64,000 nt of DNA from Planctomycetota bacterium (GTDB taxonomy: Bacteria; Planctomycetota; UBA8108; UBA1146), in contig JADHSM010000002.1 of NCBI GenBank assembly GCA_016776905.1, positions 62,001-126,000 on the forward strand, written 5' to 3'. Below are positions 7,864-16,520 of the stretch, piece after piece. How positions within the stretch are numbered: the first letter of the stretch is position 1; every line of letters starts with the position of its first letter. Both the position numbers and the translations under genes were made by a program. Under the pieces are notes generated by a model. The model searched no databases and was not told the DNA's origin. It saw only the letters and a list, made by a program, of their open reading frames with translations.

Positions 7864-10800
7864 ATGAAGAATCTTCTATCTTCTCTCGTCTCCTTAATCC
7901 TACTCAGTCAGGTTCCCCTGATCTTGCACGCCCAACCTGTGAATGATGATTGTTCTGGGGCTACTGCTGTTTTTCTCGGATCCAACCCCATCGATACCAC
8001 TCAGGCAACCACCAGTACGGAACCGATTCCTGATAGTACCTGTCCTGGCTCAACCCTCGGACAAGTTCTGTACGATGCTTGGTTTCAATTTGCTGTTCCC
8101 GAAACCGGTTTTCTTACGATCTCTACTTGTGACACGGTGAACTTTGACACAGACGTGATCGTCTATACGGGTTCATGCGATTCATTACTTCCCACGGCAT
8201 GTTACGGCGACTCCTCTGATTGCTTTGTCCAGGGCACCACGAACTCTTGGAATACCATCGTTCCCGATCTCCCTGTTACCCAGGGTGACATCCTTAAGAT
8301 TCGTATCGGAGGTTGGGGAAGCAGTGATCAGGGAACCGGAACTTTCGACCTCAGCCTCTCTTCGCCACCACCGCCACCACTGCCAATTTCTCATGATGAG
8401 TGCCTCGATGCCTTCCCCGCTGAGATCGGAAATAACCCCGTCAATTCCATCGGGGCGACGACCAGTCCTGAACCATATTCCACAGCAACCGGCTGTACTT
8501 CTCAGGGTCAAATGACCGCAGATGTCTGGTTTCGCTGGGTCGCTCCTGAGGATGGCTTCATTCACTTGAGTACATGCGATACGGTTAATTTTGATACCGA
8601 TCTGATGGTTTACTCCGGAGAGTGCGACGACTTACAGGAAGTGGCATGCAGTGGAGATGAACCCAACTGTTTCGTGCAAGGGAGTACCACTCAGTCATGG
8701 AATTCCCATATTGATAACTTGGCGGTCACCGCAGGCGAAATCCTTCATTTCCGAATTGGGGGTTGGGGTGCCAATGACTATGGCACCGGTGATTTGGTCC
8801 TGGAGTTCGTCACTGACGTCATCGCACAACTCGAGGGTAACTCCGTTCCCGGATCGTATCAGATAGATGCCTCGGTAGAGCTGTCCGGGGATTGCTCAGC
8901 ACTCCTTTTTTCGGTGGGTTCCGAATCGCTAGAGGTGCTGGGGCCATTCAGCACGGGTCAGATGGTGAATGCGCAGATTTCGAGTCCCTCGATTCAGACC
9001 ATGGCCACGCTTTGCGTAACTCCCCTATTCGGACAAACACTGGGAGTTCAGCAATGCACTTCGGTTGCTGTTCTCAGCCCCATTCTATACGAGGCCTGCT
9101 CCAGCCCGGGGACAACCATCCCTGACTCGGGTGAACCGGTTGAAATTCCAATCGTCGTCGCAGGCAGTCCCGATAGCAATATTTGGGACCTACAAGTACA
9201 ACTCGTGATCGACCATCCCGATGCCAGTGATCTTCAGATTCAGCTCACCGATCCCAACGGAACCACTGAACTCTTACACAATTTACCCGCCGCAGCCGCA
9301 GGGAGCGGACTGGATCTCACATGGTGGATGAATGGTCCTGAACCTAGCACCGAATTTTCAGACGGCGGATATTGGCAACCCACATCAGGAAATCTATTTT
9401 CATTCACGGGTCTACATCAACCCGGAGTTTGGACTCTTTCTGTTTCCGATGAGATTTCTGGAAACACAGGAATCATAAATGAAGTCTGTCTCAAATTCTT
9501 TGACACTGTGCCGTTACCGGTGGGTGGACAAGATTTAATCATGGGCAACACGAACAACACCGTTTACGTGGGTCGCGAAGGTAGCATCGCCAGTTTTGGT
9601 ATGGAATCCGTCATCTGTAATGGCGGAGATGAGCCCCTCAATTGGTATGCAAACCCAGACCCAAGACATCCCATGATGGTGTTTAACATGTTCCGAGTCG
9701 ACGAAGATCGTATTCTTCAAATCGGAGGTTCATGGGCTAAACATGGTTGGAGTTCAGCTCAAGCAAACGCTTGTGGGTTCGGCTGCCAACCCAGTTCGAC
9801 AAACCAACAAACCGGTATTGGTTGCTCCGATACCTATGGCGCTGCCGGAAATGCCGCTCAGATCAATATGGGCCCCCGCTCCGAAATCAACCCTTGGGGA
9901 GGGGGATTCGTCTGGGATGGCTCATACATGTCTCAGGATACAGGTCCTTGGAATGAAACAGAGGAGCGTCTCAGCATCGAAGACAGAGACCTCGACCCTG
10001 CACAAAATGTGGGATCGACTTATCTTGCTGAGGTCTACGTCATTCAACCTAGCGACGTTGACACCTCAACGAATAGAGCATGGGAACCCGTAGGGATTTC
10101 CGGAACCCCTGGGGATAGCTGGTCGATCGACATGTCTGCAGTCAGTGAAAACTCACCGATTCAAAATGGATGGCCTGGATCTGAGATCGTCACAGTGAGC
10201 CCTCCTGCAAATATTGATGGCACTCTCGATCTGGCTTACAAGGTTACAGAAAACACAGATGGCACATGGCGATATGAATACGCGATCTACAATTTCAATT
10301 TCAGTGCAGGGATCGGTTCTTTCAAGATTCCCGTTGATCCTTCTGTCAATATCAGTGCCACTCGTTTCTACGCTCCCGTCAAAGGGTCACCCTTTCACTC
10401 CGATGACCCCTGGGTCATGAGTCACCCCGCCGATGAGATTTCTTGGTCGACACCTGGAATATCAGCGGGGCTCCCCTCGAATCCACTGACGTGGGGCTGG
10501 ATGCATAACTTTGGCTTCGACGCCGATGCTCCGCCAGTACAAACGATCGTCACTTTAGAAAGCCACTCCGCTTCTCCCTTCGGAGTTCTAGAAGTCATGG
10601 TGCTGGCCCCGCCTCCTCCTCCACCGGCTGCAATATTCCTGCGGGGATACTGTAATGGTGATGGAGCATTGAATATTGCGGATCCCATCTTCTTACTGGG
10701 TCATCTGTTTTCAAATCAAGCAGATCCAGATTGTCCAGATGCATGCGACGTGAATGATGATGGGTCTCTCAATATTGCAGACGCCATCTCTCTGTTGAAT

Positions 10801-10914
10801 AACTTAATCTGCTGCTCACAAACTGTTCCTCCTCCGCCAGGCCCAGTGAACTGCGGAGAAGACCCCACCGATGATGATTTGGGCTGCACGACGAATACCA
10901 ACGCTTGCCCTTAA
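7864..10914 (+). CDS. Secreted dockerin-tailed protein with two PPC-like domains and a P-domain
   Basis: A 1016-residue exported protein; GGAAGGA lies ahead of the ATG and the signal peptide ends near residue 23 (LHAQ). Domains in order: two similar bacterial pre-peptidase-like beta domains (about 24-170 and 178-325, each with CDTVNFDTD), a proprotein-convertase P-domain-like region (about 408-548), an uncharacterised module (about 554-915) shared with the protein at 34784-38080, and a dockerin-like pair of Ca-binding repeats (about 924-985, NIADPIFLL and NIADAISLL). It ends in a Cys-rich tail, NACP. No catalytic residues were recognised; a cell-surface or extracellular structural role is likely. 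Confidence 0.88.
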   Translation: MKNLLSSLVSLILLSQVPLILHAQPVNDDCSGATAVFLGSNPIDTTQATTSTEPIPDSTCPGSTLGQVLYDAWFQFAVPETGFLTISTCDTVNFDTDVIVYTGSCDSLLPTACYGDSSDCFVQGTTNSWNTIVPDLPVTQGDILKIRIGGWGSSDQGTGTFDLSLSSPPPPPLPISHDECLDAFPAEIGNNPVNSIGATTSPEPYSTATGCTSQGQMTADVWFRWVAPEDGFIHLSTCDTVNFDTDLMVYSGECDDLQEVACSGDEPNCFVQGSTTQSWNSHIDNLAVTAGEILHFRIGGWGANDYGTGDLVLEFVTDVIAQLEGNSVPGSYQIDASVELSGDCSALLFSVGSESLEVLGPFSTGQMVNAQISSPSIQTMATLCVTPLFGQTLGVQQCTSVAVLSPILYEACSSPGTTIPDSGEPVEIPIVVAGSPDSNIWDLQVQLVIDHPDASDLQIQLTDPNGTTELLHNLPAAAAGSGLDLTWWMNGPEPSTEFSDGGYWQPTSGNLFSFTGLHQPGVWTLSVSDEISGNTGIINEVCLKFFDTVPLPVGGQDLIMGNTNNTVYVGREGSIASFGMESVICNGGDEPLNWYANPDPRHPMMVFNMFRVDEDRILQIGGSWAKHGWSSAQANACGFGCQPSSTNQQTGIGCSDTYGAAGNAAQINMGPRSEINPWGGGFVWDGSYMSQDTGPWNETEERLSIEDRDLDPAQNVGSTYLAEVYVIQPSDVDTSTNRAWEPVGISGTPGDSWSIDMSAVSENSPIQNGWPGSEIVTVSPPANIDGTLDLAYKVTENTDGTWRYEYAIYNFNFSAGIGSFKIPVDPSVNISATRFYAPVKGSPFHSDDPWVMSHPADEISWSTPGISAGLPSNPLTWGWMHNFGFDADAPPVQTIVTLESHSASPFGVLEVMVLAPPPPPPAAIFLRGYCNGDGALNIADPIFLLGHLFSNQADPDCPDACDVNDDGSLNIADAISLLNNLICCSQTVPPPPGPVNCGEDPTDDDLGCTTNTNACP

Positions 10915-10956
10915 ACCCCATCGTATATCCATGAGTGTTCGTCATGTTCAGACTTG

Positions 10957-11544
10957 TTATGAGTGATTCAAATCCTCAATGACGGAAGCATGAGTCGCCC
11001 AGCGAGTTCCAGGGTGTTGATCGACCACGGCTTGCCAATCCGCCTTCAAGAGTTCCATATCGAATTTGTTCCCCAGATAAGCCGCCATCCCTCTGCGATA
11101 CAATATTTCGGCAACAGAGGATCCTTCAGGTGCTTTGGAGAGTGCCATATTATATTCCTCGACGGCTCCGAGAGGATTTTTGCGGTCGTGACAATCGATG
11201 CCTCTAGCGACATGCATTTCGGCAATAAACTCATCCGTGGGGAGCCAGCCAGTCCATTCTCGTAATATTCGTTTTCTATCACTGCTGAAGAATCGAACAC
11301 GAGGAGAAAAAGGTATTTTCGTCATCGCTGCTGCTTCACGGAAGTCCTCATGACGCTCCGTCACATCGATACGAACAGGAGCGACAAGAATAGAAGTGGC
11401 CTGATGAAAATCGGGGTCTGGATACGTCACGGCACCCAGGCGTTTACAGCCGAGTCAGCCGGGAGCCTCTAAGATAACGAGCAGGGGACGATCATCCTCT
11501 TGAGCCGCAAGACTTGCTTCATTTAATCCCGGATACCATTCCAT
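10957..11544 (-). CDS. Selenocysteine-containing thioredoxin-like protein (in-frame UGA, U-L-G-C)
   Basis: Read through one UGA (positions 11457-11455), this is a 195-residue thioredoxin-fold protein. The ATG at 11544 has AAGGAG seven bases upstream. Around the UGA the sequence is LEAPG-U-LGCKRLG, which aligns with the xWCxWCKKLE active site of Thioredoxin_7-type proteins, so U30 replaces the first Cys and C33 is the resolving Cys. The frame continues without interruption through a normal fold (SILVAPVRIDV) and a TPR-like C-terminal helix pair to a TAA stop. It lies after ileS on the same strand. A disrupted gene is the alternative, but the exact position of the UGA argues against it. Confidence 0.72.
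11418..11439 (-). promoter_or_regulatory. SECIS-like hairpin candidate for the thioredoxin-like gene
   Basis: Starting 15 bases after the UGA on the minus strand, CTGGGT pairs with ATCCAG around an inner CG/CG helix and a small UGA loop. Position fits a bacterial SECIS, but the fold is weaker than that of the TlpA-like gene and other pairings (GGC/GCC nearer the UGA) are possible. Confidence 0.4.
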
Positions 11545-11620
11545 TGACCCACTCCTTTTTCGTTGCATCGATTCAAGAAGTGTCATTTTGGGATTATTGA
11601 GAGTCCAATTCAACCCGTCT

Positions 11621-11770
11621 CTATCGGGCTTGGGGCAGATGAGTGTCAGCAGCACCCCAGTGCTGTAGAAACTTTTCAAAGTGCGTTCTAGCACTTCCAA
11701 ACTCTCCCAAATCCTGCTCAATAACACCCTGGCTGTAGAGAGATTCGATCATTTCGGCAACGGGCATCAT
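11621..11770 (-). CDS. Small ORF with TPR-like sequence (49 aa)
   Basis: A 49-codon ORF between ileS and the selenoprotein candidate, starting at a double ATG (11770) with GGAAGG six bases upstream. The translation is helical and contains GSARTHFEKFLQHW and AADTHLPQAR, which look like the last helix pair of a tetratricopeptide protein. It may be a genuine small protein or the remnant of a TPR gene. Its 3' end lies about 75 bases before the start of the next gene. Confidence 0.4.
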   Translation of the reverse strand: MMPVAEMIESLYSQGVIEQDLGEFGSARTHFEKFLQHWGAADTHLPQAR

Positions 11771-11805
11771 GTGACGCCCTTCCGGTGTATCGATAAGTTT
11801 ATGGA

Positions 11806-14800
11806 CTAGAGAGCCTCAACACTAATTCTAACAGATTGACCTTCAATCTCGATCTCTCGCACATCGTCGACCCCACTCGTATCCAGCACGAGCTCTTCCG
11901 CAAGAATCTCAGACTTGAGGTGCTCAGAGTGCTCTTCAACAGCCTGAGCCAATTCTCCGGATACCTCGATGAACAATCGAATCCTCTGGGTATATCCGAG
12001 ATCTAAATCTCTCCTGACACCTTGGACATGACTGATCACTTCGCGGACGAGACCTTCCCTGTGTAATTCTGGTGTCACCTCTGTCGACAAGACCACGACT
12101 GCGCCTTTTGTCTCGGCCGCACTCCAGCCCTCTTTCTGATGAACTCGAACATCCAGATCACCGGCTTCAAGAGTGACTTCCCTGTTACCTTCAATTGTCA
12201 GAGGGATCGACTTCCCTGCACTCGCAGATTCTACAATTGAAGCAGGATCTTCGTGTTGAGCCAATGCAGCAGCAACATGACGAGCATCTCCACCAAATCG
12301 GGGACCTATCGACTTAAAATTGGGCTTCACTTCATAAGAAACATACTCAGAGGCATCCTCAACAAAGTCGACAGACTTTACGTTTAACTCTTCAGCGATG
12401 AGATCTGCGTCTTGCTGTAAGGCAGGAACAAGCCCACGATCTGCGAGGATAATCCGCACGGATGGAAGTGGTTGGCGAACTCTCATCTTCTCTCGCGATC
12501 GGCAAGCTCGACCAAGAGAAGCAATCTCACGAATCATTGCCATTCGAGCACAAAGCTCAGGATTCAGGAAACGATCACTGACTGTCGGGTAATCACAAAG
12601 ATGCACAGATTCAGGGAACTCATCGCCACGAGGACTGACAAGAGCGCCATAAAGGTGCTCTGTGATGAAGGGCACGAAGGGAGCGGCCAACATCGTTGTG
12701 GTCACTAGGCAATGATAAAGAGTCGCTTGGGCTGCGGCCTTGTCCGAGTTCATCCCTGAACTCCAGTAGCGATCCCTTCCTCTTCGAACGTACCAGTTCG
12801 ACAATCCATCGACGAACTCGTTTAACGCTGTAGCGGCAGTAAGATTGTCGTGAGCATCTAGAGCAGTGCGCATAGAAGCGATCGTTGCATTCAACTCTGC
12901 AAGCACCCAACGATCCAGATCAGATAGATCCAAATCTACTCCGGGCTCTGCAACGAGATTCCCACTCGGCTGCCAATCATCAATGCGGGCATAGATGGCG
13001 AAGAAGGAATAAACATTCCAAAACCTTAACAGGAATTCTCGCTGTCCCTCTGTGATCGCCTGCTCCTGGAAACGAAGACTCGTCCAAGGGGCCTGCCCGG
13101 CATAGAAGAGCCAACGCATTGCGTCAGCACCCTCATTTTCAAAGATGTACTCGGGAGTCTTGTAGTTTTTCAGTGACTTGGACATCTTGGTGCCATCTTC
13201 ACCCAGAAGATGGCCCAAAACTATGCAGGATTTAAAGGGCATGGGCCACTCAGCGAAAAGGTCTTCAGAGATTCGATCGTCCCCTTTTGCAGCTCCACGA
13301 GGCCCAAAGAGAATCGTCGATATCGACAATAGTGCGTAGAACCATCCTCGAGTTTGATCGATCGCTTCACTGATAAAATCTGCCGGGAACTGCCCTTCGA
13401 AACGATCGACCCCCTGATGAGGGAAGCCCCACTGAGCAAAAGGCATGCAGCCCGCATCGAACCAGCAATCAATAACGTCAGGAACTCGTCTCATACGGGC
13501 CCCTTCAGAGAAGGGCGAATCATATGTGACTTCGTCGATGTAGGGACGGTGTACTTTTAGATTATCGTCGAGTTCCGGATCAACCGCCTTGGCTTGATCG
13601 AAGACTTCATGCCCCGAGGCTCCCGTTTTACCCAGGAGTTCCTCGTAACTTTCCATCGCTTCCATCTGTCCCGTTTTCTCACAGACCCAGATCGGTAGAG
13701 GAGTCCCCCAAAACCTTTCTCTTGAAAGTGTCCAATCCACATTGGATTCCAGATACTTTCCGAATCTGCCTTCCTGAATATGATCAGGAAGCCAATTGAT
13801 TTTTTTATTGTTCGCCAGCATGTCATCGACGAAATCTGTCGTACGAATAAACCAAGAATGACGAGGATATTGAATCAATGCATCCTGAGGTGCACGTGGA
13901 CAAAATGGATAATCGTGTCGATACATTTCTTGGTGAACCAAGAGTTCACGGCTTTTCAATTCACGACAGATTTCCTTGTCGCACTCTTTAACCCAACGTC
14001 CTTGGAATGCTTCTCCAGCAGCCTCATTGAAAGTGCCATTGGGCTCGACCGCACACAAGAGCGGTATGACGCTATTGTCCTCAAAGCGAGCTCTCTCATT
14101 CATCAGAACTTCGTGGTCGATCTCTCCGAATGCAGGCGCCTGATGGACCACCCCAGTTCCGCTCTCCGTTGTGACAAAGTCAGCGGCGACGACTCTCCAC
14201 ATGATCGACTGCTCTCCCCCATCCTTGAGAGCTGAGCACTGATCACCATGCTTGGGGTAGTAATACTGATAGGGTGGTAGGTATCTGTTTCCAACGAGTT
14301 CACTGCCCGAGACTGTGGAGACGACCTCGAAATCACGCTTCCACTTTTCAGACAGCGATGCGATGAGATCTTCGGCGATGATCAGGACTTCCCCTGATTC
14401 CTTATCCTTGATCTCCGAGTATTTCACCTCTGGATGAACAGCTAGAAATTGGTTGGAAGGCAAGGTCCATGGTGTCGTGGTCCAAGCCACGAAGGACGTT
14501 CCATCCTTCGCGCCGGAATCATCGATACGAGGCATGCGAACAAAGACGCTCGGATCATCGACTTGTCGATATCCTTCCCCGACTTCTCCTGCAGAGAGTC
14601 CGGTTCCCCCTTGCGCCCACCACCAGACTATTTTTTCGCCTTGGTAGAGCAAGCCGCCCTCGAATAGCCTTTTTAATGCCCACCATACACTTTCAACAAA
14701 ACTCTTGTGGTAGGTTGCGTATGCCTCATCCAGATCGACCCAAAAGCCGATATTGCGAGTCAGAGATTCCCACTCTTTGACATACTTAAAAACCGACTTC

Positions 14801-15198
14801 TGGCAACGCTTCACGAAGGGTTCGATGCCGTATTCTTCGATTTCATCTTTGGAGTGAATCCCCATGTCTTTACAGACTTCGATTTCGACAGGTAAACCAT
14901 GTGTATCCCAGCCCGCTTTTCTTTCGCAAAGCCGGCCTCTCATCGTTTGGTACCTGGGAAACAGATCTTTCATGGCTCGGGTCAAGGCATGACCCGGATG
15001 GGGTAATCCATTTGCAGTAGGAGGTCCTTCGAAGAAGACATACTTCTCAGCGCCCTCGCGAGCCTTGAGAGATTTTTCATAGATGGATTGATCGTCCCAA
15101 AATTGTCGAACCTTGGATTCCAGTTCTGGAAATTTGGGGGAACTGACCGGTTCAGGAAACTCAAACCCGGTCTCATTCTGATCTGCTTTACTGGACAT
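11806..15198 (-). CDS. ileS: Isoleucine-tRNA ligase
   Basis: A 1130-residue class I aminoacyl-tRNA synthetase that charges tRNA-Ile. The HIGH-type motif is PHPGHA near the N-terminus, GWDTHGLPVEIEV follows, WWAQGGTGLSAGEVGEGY marks the editing-domain region, and KMSKS is present as GTKMSKSLKNY. The anticodon-binding region is complete. VEIEVCKDMGI and the overall length suggest the eukaryote-like IleS2 type, which is often naturally mupirocin-insensitive (family knowledge, not shown here). The start at 15198 follows GGGAGG. The TAG stop is followed by two small downstream genes on the same strand. Confidence 0.96.
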   Translation of the reverse strand: MSSKADQNETGFEFPEPVSSPKFPELESKVRQFWDDQSIYEKSLKAREGAEKYVFFEGPPTANGLPHPGHALTRAMKDLFPRYQTMRGRLCERKAGWDTHGLPVEIEVCKDMGIHSKDEIEEYGIEPFVKRCQKSVFKYVKEWESLTRNIGFWVDLDEAYATYHKSFVESVWWALKRLFEGGLLYQGEKIVWWWAQGGTGLSAGEVGEGYRQVDDPSVFVRMPRIDDSGAKDGTSFVAWTTTPWTLPSNQFLAVHPEVKYSEIKDKESGEVLIIAEDLIASLSEKWKRDFEVVSTVSGSELVGNRYLPPYQYYYPKHGDQCSALKDGGEQSIMWRVVAADFVTTESGTGVVHQAPAFGEIDHEVLMNERARFEDNSVIPLLCAVEPNGTFNEAAGEAFQGRWVKECDKEICRELKSRELLVHQEMYRHDYPFCPRAPQDALIQYPRHSWFIRTTDFVDDMLANNKKINWLPDHIQEGRFGKYLESNVDWTLSRERFWGTPLPIWVCEKTGQMEAMESYEELLGKTGASGHEVFDQAKAVDPELDDNLKVHRPYIDEVTYDSPFSEGARMRRVPDVIDCWFDAGCMPFAQWGFPHQGVDRFEGQFPADFISEAIDQTRGWFYALLSISTILFGPRGAAKGDDRISEDLFAEWPMPFKSCIVLGHLLGEDGTKMSKSLKNYKTPEYIFENEGADAMRWLFYAGQAPWTSLRFQEQAITEGQREFLLRFWNVYSFFAIYARIDDWQPSGNLVAEPGVDLDLSDLDRWVLAELNATIASMRTALDAHDNLTAATALNEFVDGLSNWYVRRGRDRYWSSGMNSDKAAAQATLYHCLVTTTMLAAPFVPFITEHLYGALVSPRGDEFPESVHLCDYPTVSDRFLNPELCARMAMIREIASLGRACRSREKMRVRQPLPSVRIILADRGLVPALQQDADLIAEELNVKSVDFVEDASEYVSYEVKPNFKSIGPRFGGDARHVAAALAQHEDPASIVESASAGKSIPLTIEGNREVTLEAGDLDVRVHQKEGWSAAETKGAVVVLSTEVTPELHREGLVREVISHVQGVRRDLDLGYTQRIRLFIEVSGELAQAVEEHSEHLKSEILAEELVLDTSGVDDVREIEIEGQSVRISVEAL

Positions 15199-15312
15199 CC
15201 CGGTCCTCCCTTGATGCTCGCCACGAGCAACGCAAGGGAATGTTATCAGATCGTCACATGGGTCACACCCTGAACGGGCAATACCCTTTCAGGAGAAATT
15301 TACCCTGAAGAT

Positions 15313-16422
15313 CTAGGGGCACCCGGTTGTGAGGCAATCGAGTCCATCGTCAGTGGGATCCGACCCGCAACCATCGACAACACTCGGGAAAGGCACGGGT
15401 AAGGCACCCGGAACGAAAAGACCTGAAAGCAGGAACACGGCATCCGCCACATTCACGCCGCCATCGTCATTCACGTCACCCGTATCTCTGCAGCCCAGAG
15501 GGGACGATCCTGGAACGAATAGACTTGAAAGTAGGAATACGGCATCCGCCACATTCACTCCCAAATCCAGATTACAGTCTCCTCGAATAAACTGGTCGCC
15601 TCCGGGTGGGCATGGGGTCGACAATGTGACGATCGCCAAACCGTTGATGTCGTGGTCGGCATTTCCTATCAAAGTGGCAATTCCAGAGGTATCCAAAAGA
15701 TAAATCGATCGGGCCGCATCTCCGGCTACCCAGACAAATGCACCTTCATCTTCCCACCAAGTGATAGTTCTCACCGGTTCAGAAATCAGTTCCGGTGGGA
15801 TGGTCACTGTCACGACATCGCAAGGATCTGCACCATTCGGATTGGGCGCTTGGAGTCGAGAATCAAAAGCTCCCCCACCTGAAGCACGATACAGCTGACC
15901 ATTACCATCGATGCCAATCGACTCACCTGAATCAGCCACCGGGAAGTTGCACAGATCGATGGGGCCTCCGGTGAAAAGACTCAACTCACAATAATTAGCG
16001 GATCCATTCGCCAATGGATTCGTGATCGCTCGGATTTCGCCGGAAGGCAGAAAAGCAAGATCATTGAAATCCAACAACGTTGAACCGACTGGACTCACAA
16101 AAAGACCGACCGGATCGTAGTAAAAAAGAATGGGAGTCGCCGATGGCGGGTTTGGCGGCACCGTTCCGATGCCGAGCATGTAGAAAAGACCATTCACAGG
16201 ATCTATTGCGAGGCCTCTGACACTATCCACTTCAAAAGAGGTGGATGACAATGACATCTCTATTTCCACTGTCATTGACGAAGCTTCTACGGTTCGCAAA
16301 AGATCGTCACCCTCTGAAACTGTGAGGAAGTAAGTCACATCACATTGAGGTTGACCGTTGGCCGTCAAGCAGAGACCAAACGAAGCCAAGAGCACGCACA
16401 AAAATACTTTTATGGAAGACAT
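15313..16422 (-). CDS. Secreted dockerin-tailed protein, beta-propeller-like
   Basis: An exported protein of about 369 residues from the ATG at 16422; the signal peptide (MSSIKVFLCVLLASFGLC...) ends at TANGQ. The middle has repeated short beta-strand units (RGLAIDPVNGLFYMLG, LAFLPSGEIRAIT, DINGLAIV) resembling an irregular propeller. A dockerin-like repeat pair occupies about residues 276-345 (NVADAVFLLSSLF and NVADAVFLLSGLF), followed by GSDPTDDGLDCLTTGCP at the C-terminus. The repeat pair and tail match four other proteins in the window. Binding partner unknown. Confidence 0.85.
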   Translation of the reverse strand: MSSIKVFLCVLLASFGLCLTANGQPQCDVTYFLTVSEGDDLLRTVEASSMTVEIEMSLSSTSFEVDSVRGLAIDPVNGLFYMLGIGTVPPNPPSATPILFYYDPVGLFVSPVGSTLLDFNDLAFLPSGEIRAITNPLANGSANYCELSLFTGGPIDLCNFPVADSGESIGIDGNGQLYRASGGGAFDSRLQAPNPNGADPCDVVTVTIPPELISEPVRTITWWEDEGAFVWVAGDAARSIYLLDTSGIATLIGNADHDINGLAIVTLSTPCPPGGDQFIRGDCNLDLGVNVADAVFLLSSLFVPGSSPLGCRDTGDVNDDGGVNVADAVFLLSGLFVPGALPVPFPSVVDGCGSDPTDDGLDCLTTGCP

Positions 16423-16520
16423 AAGATAGCCTCTTCTCCTCACGCGGTTCAGCACACATGGCTTCGATCTCCACTCAACGGGGATCGCCATGGCCTCGAC
16501 CGGTGAAATTTAATTTTGTA

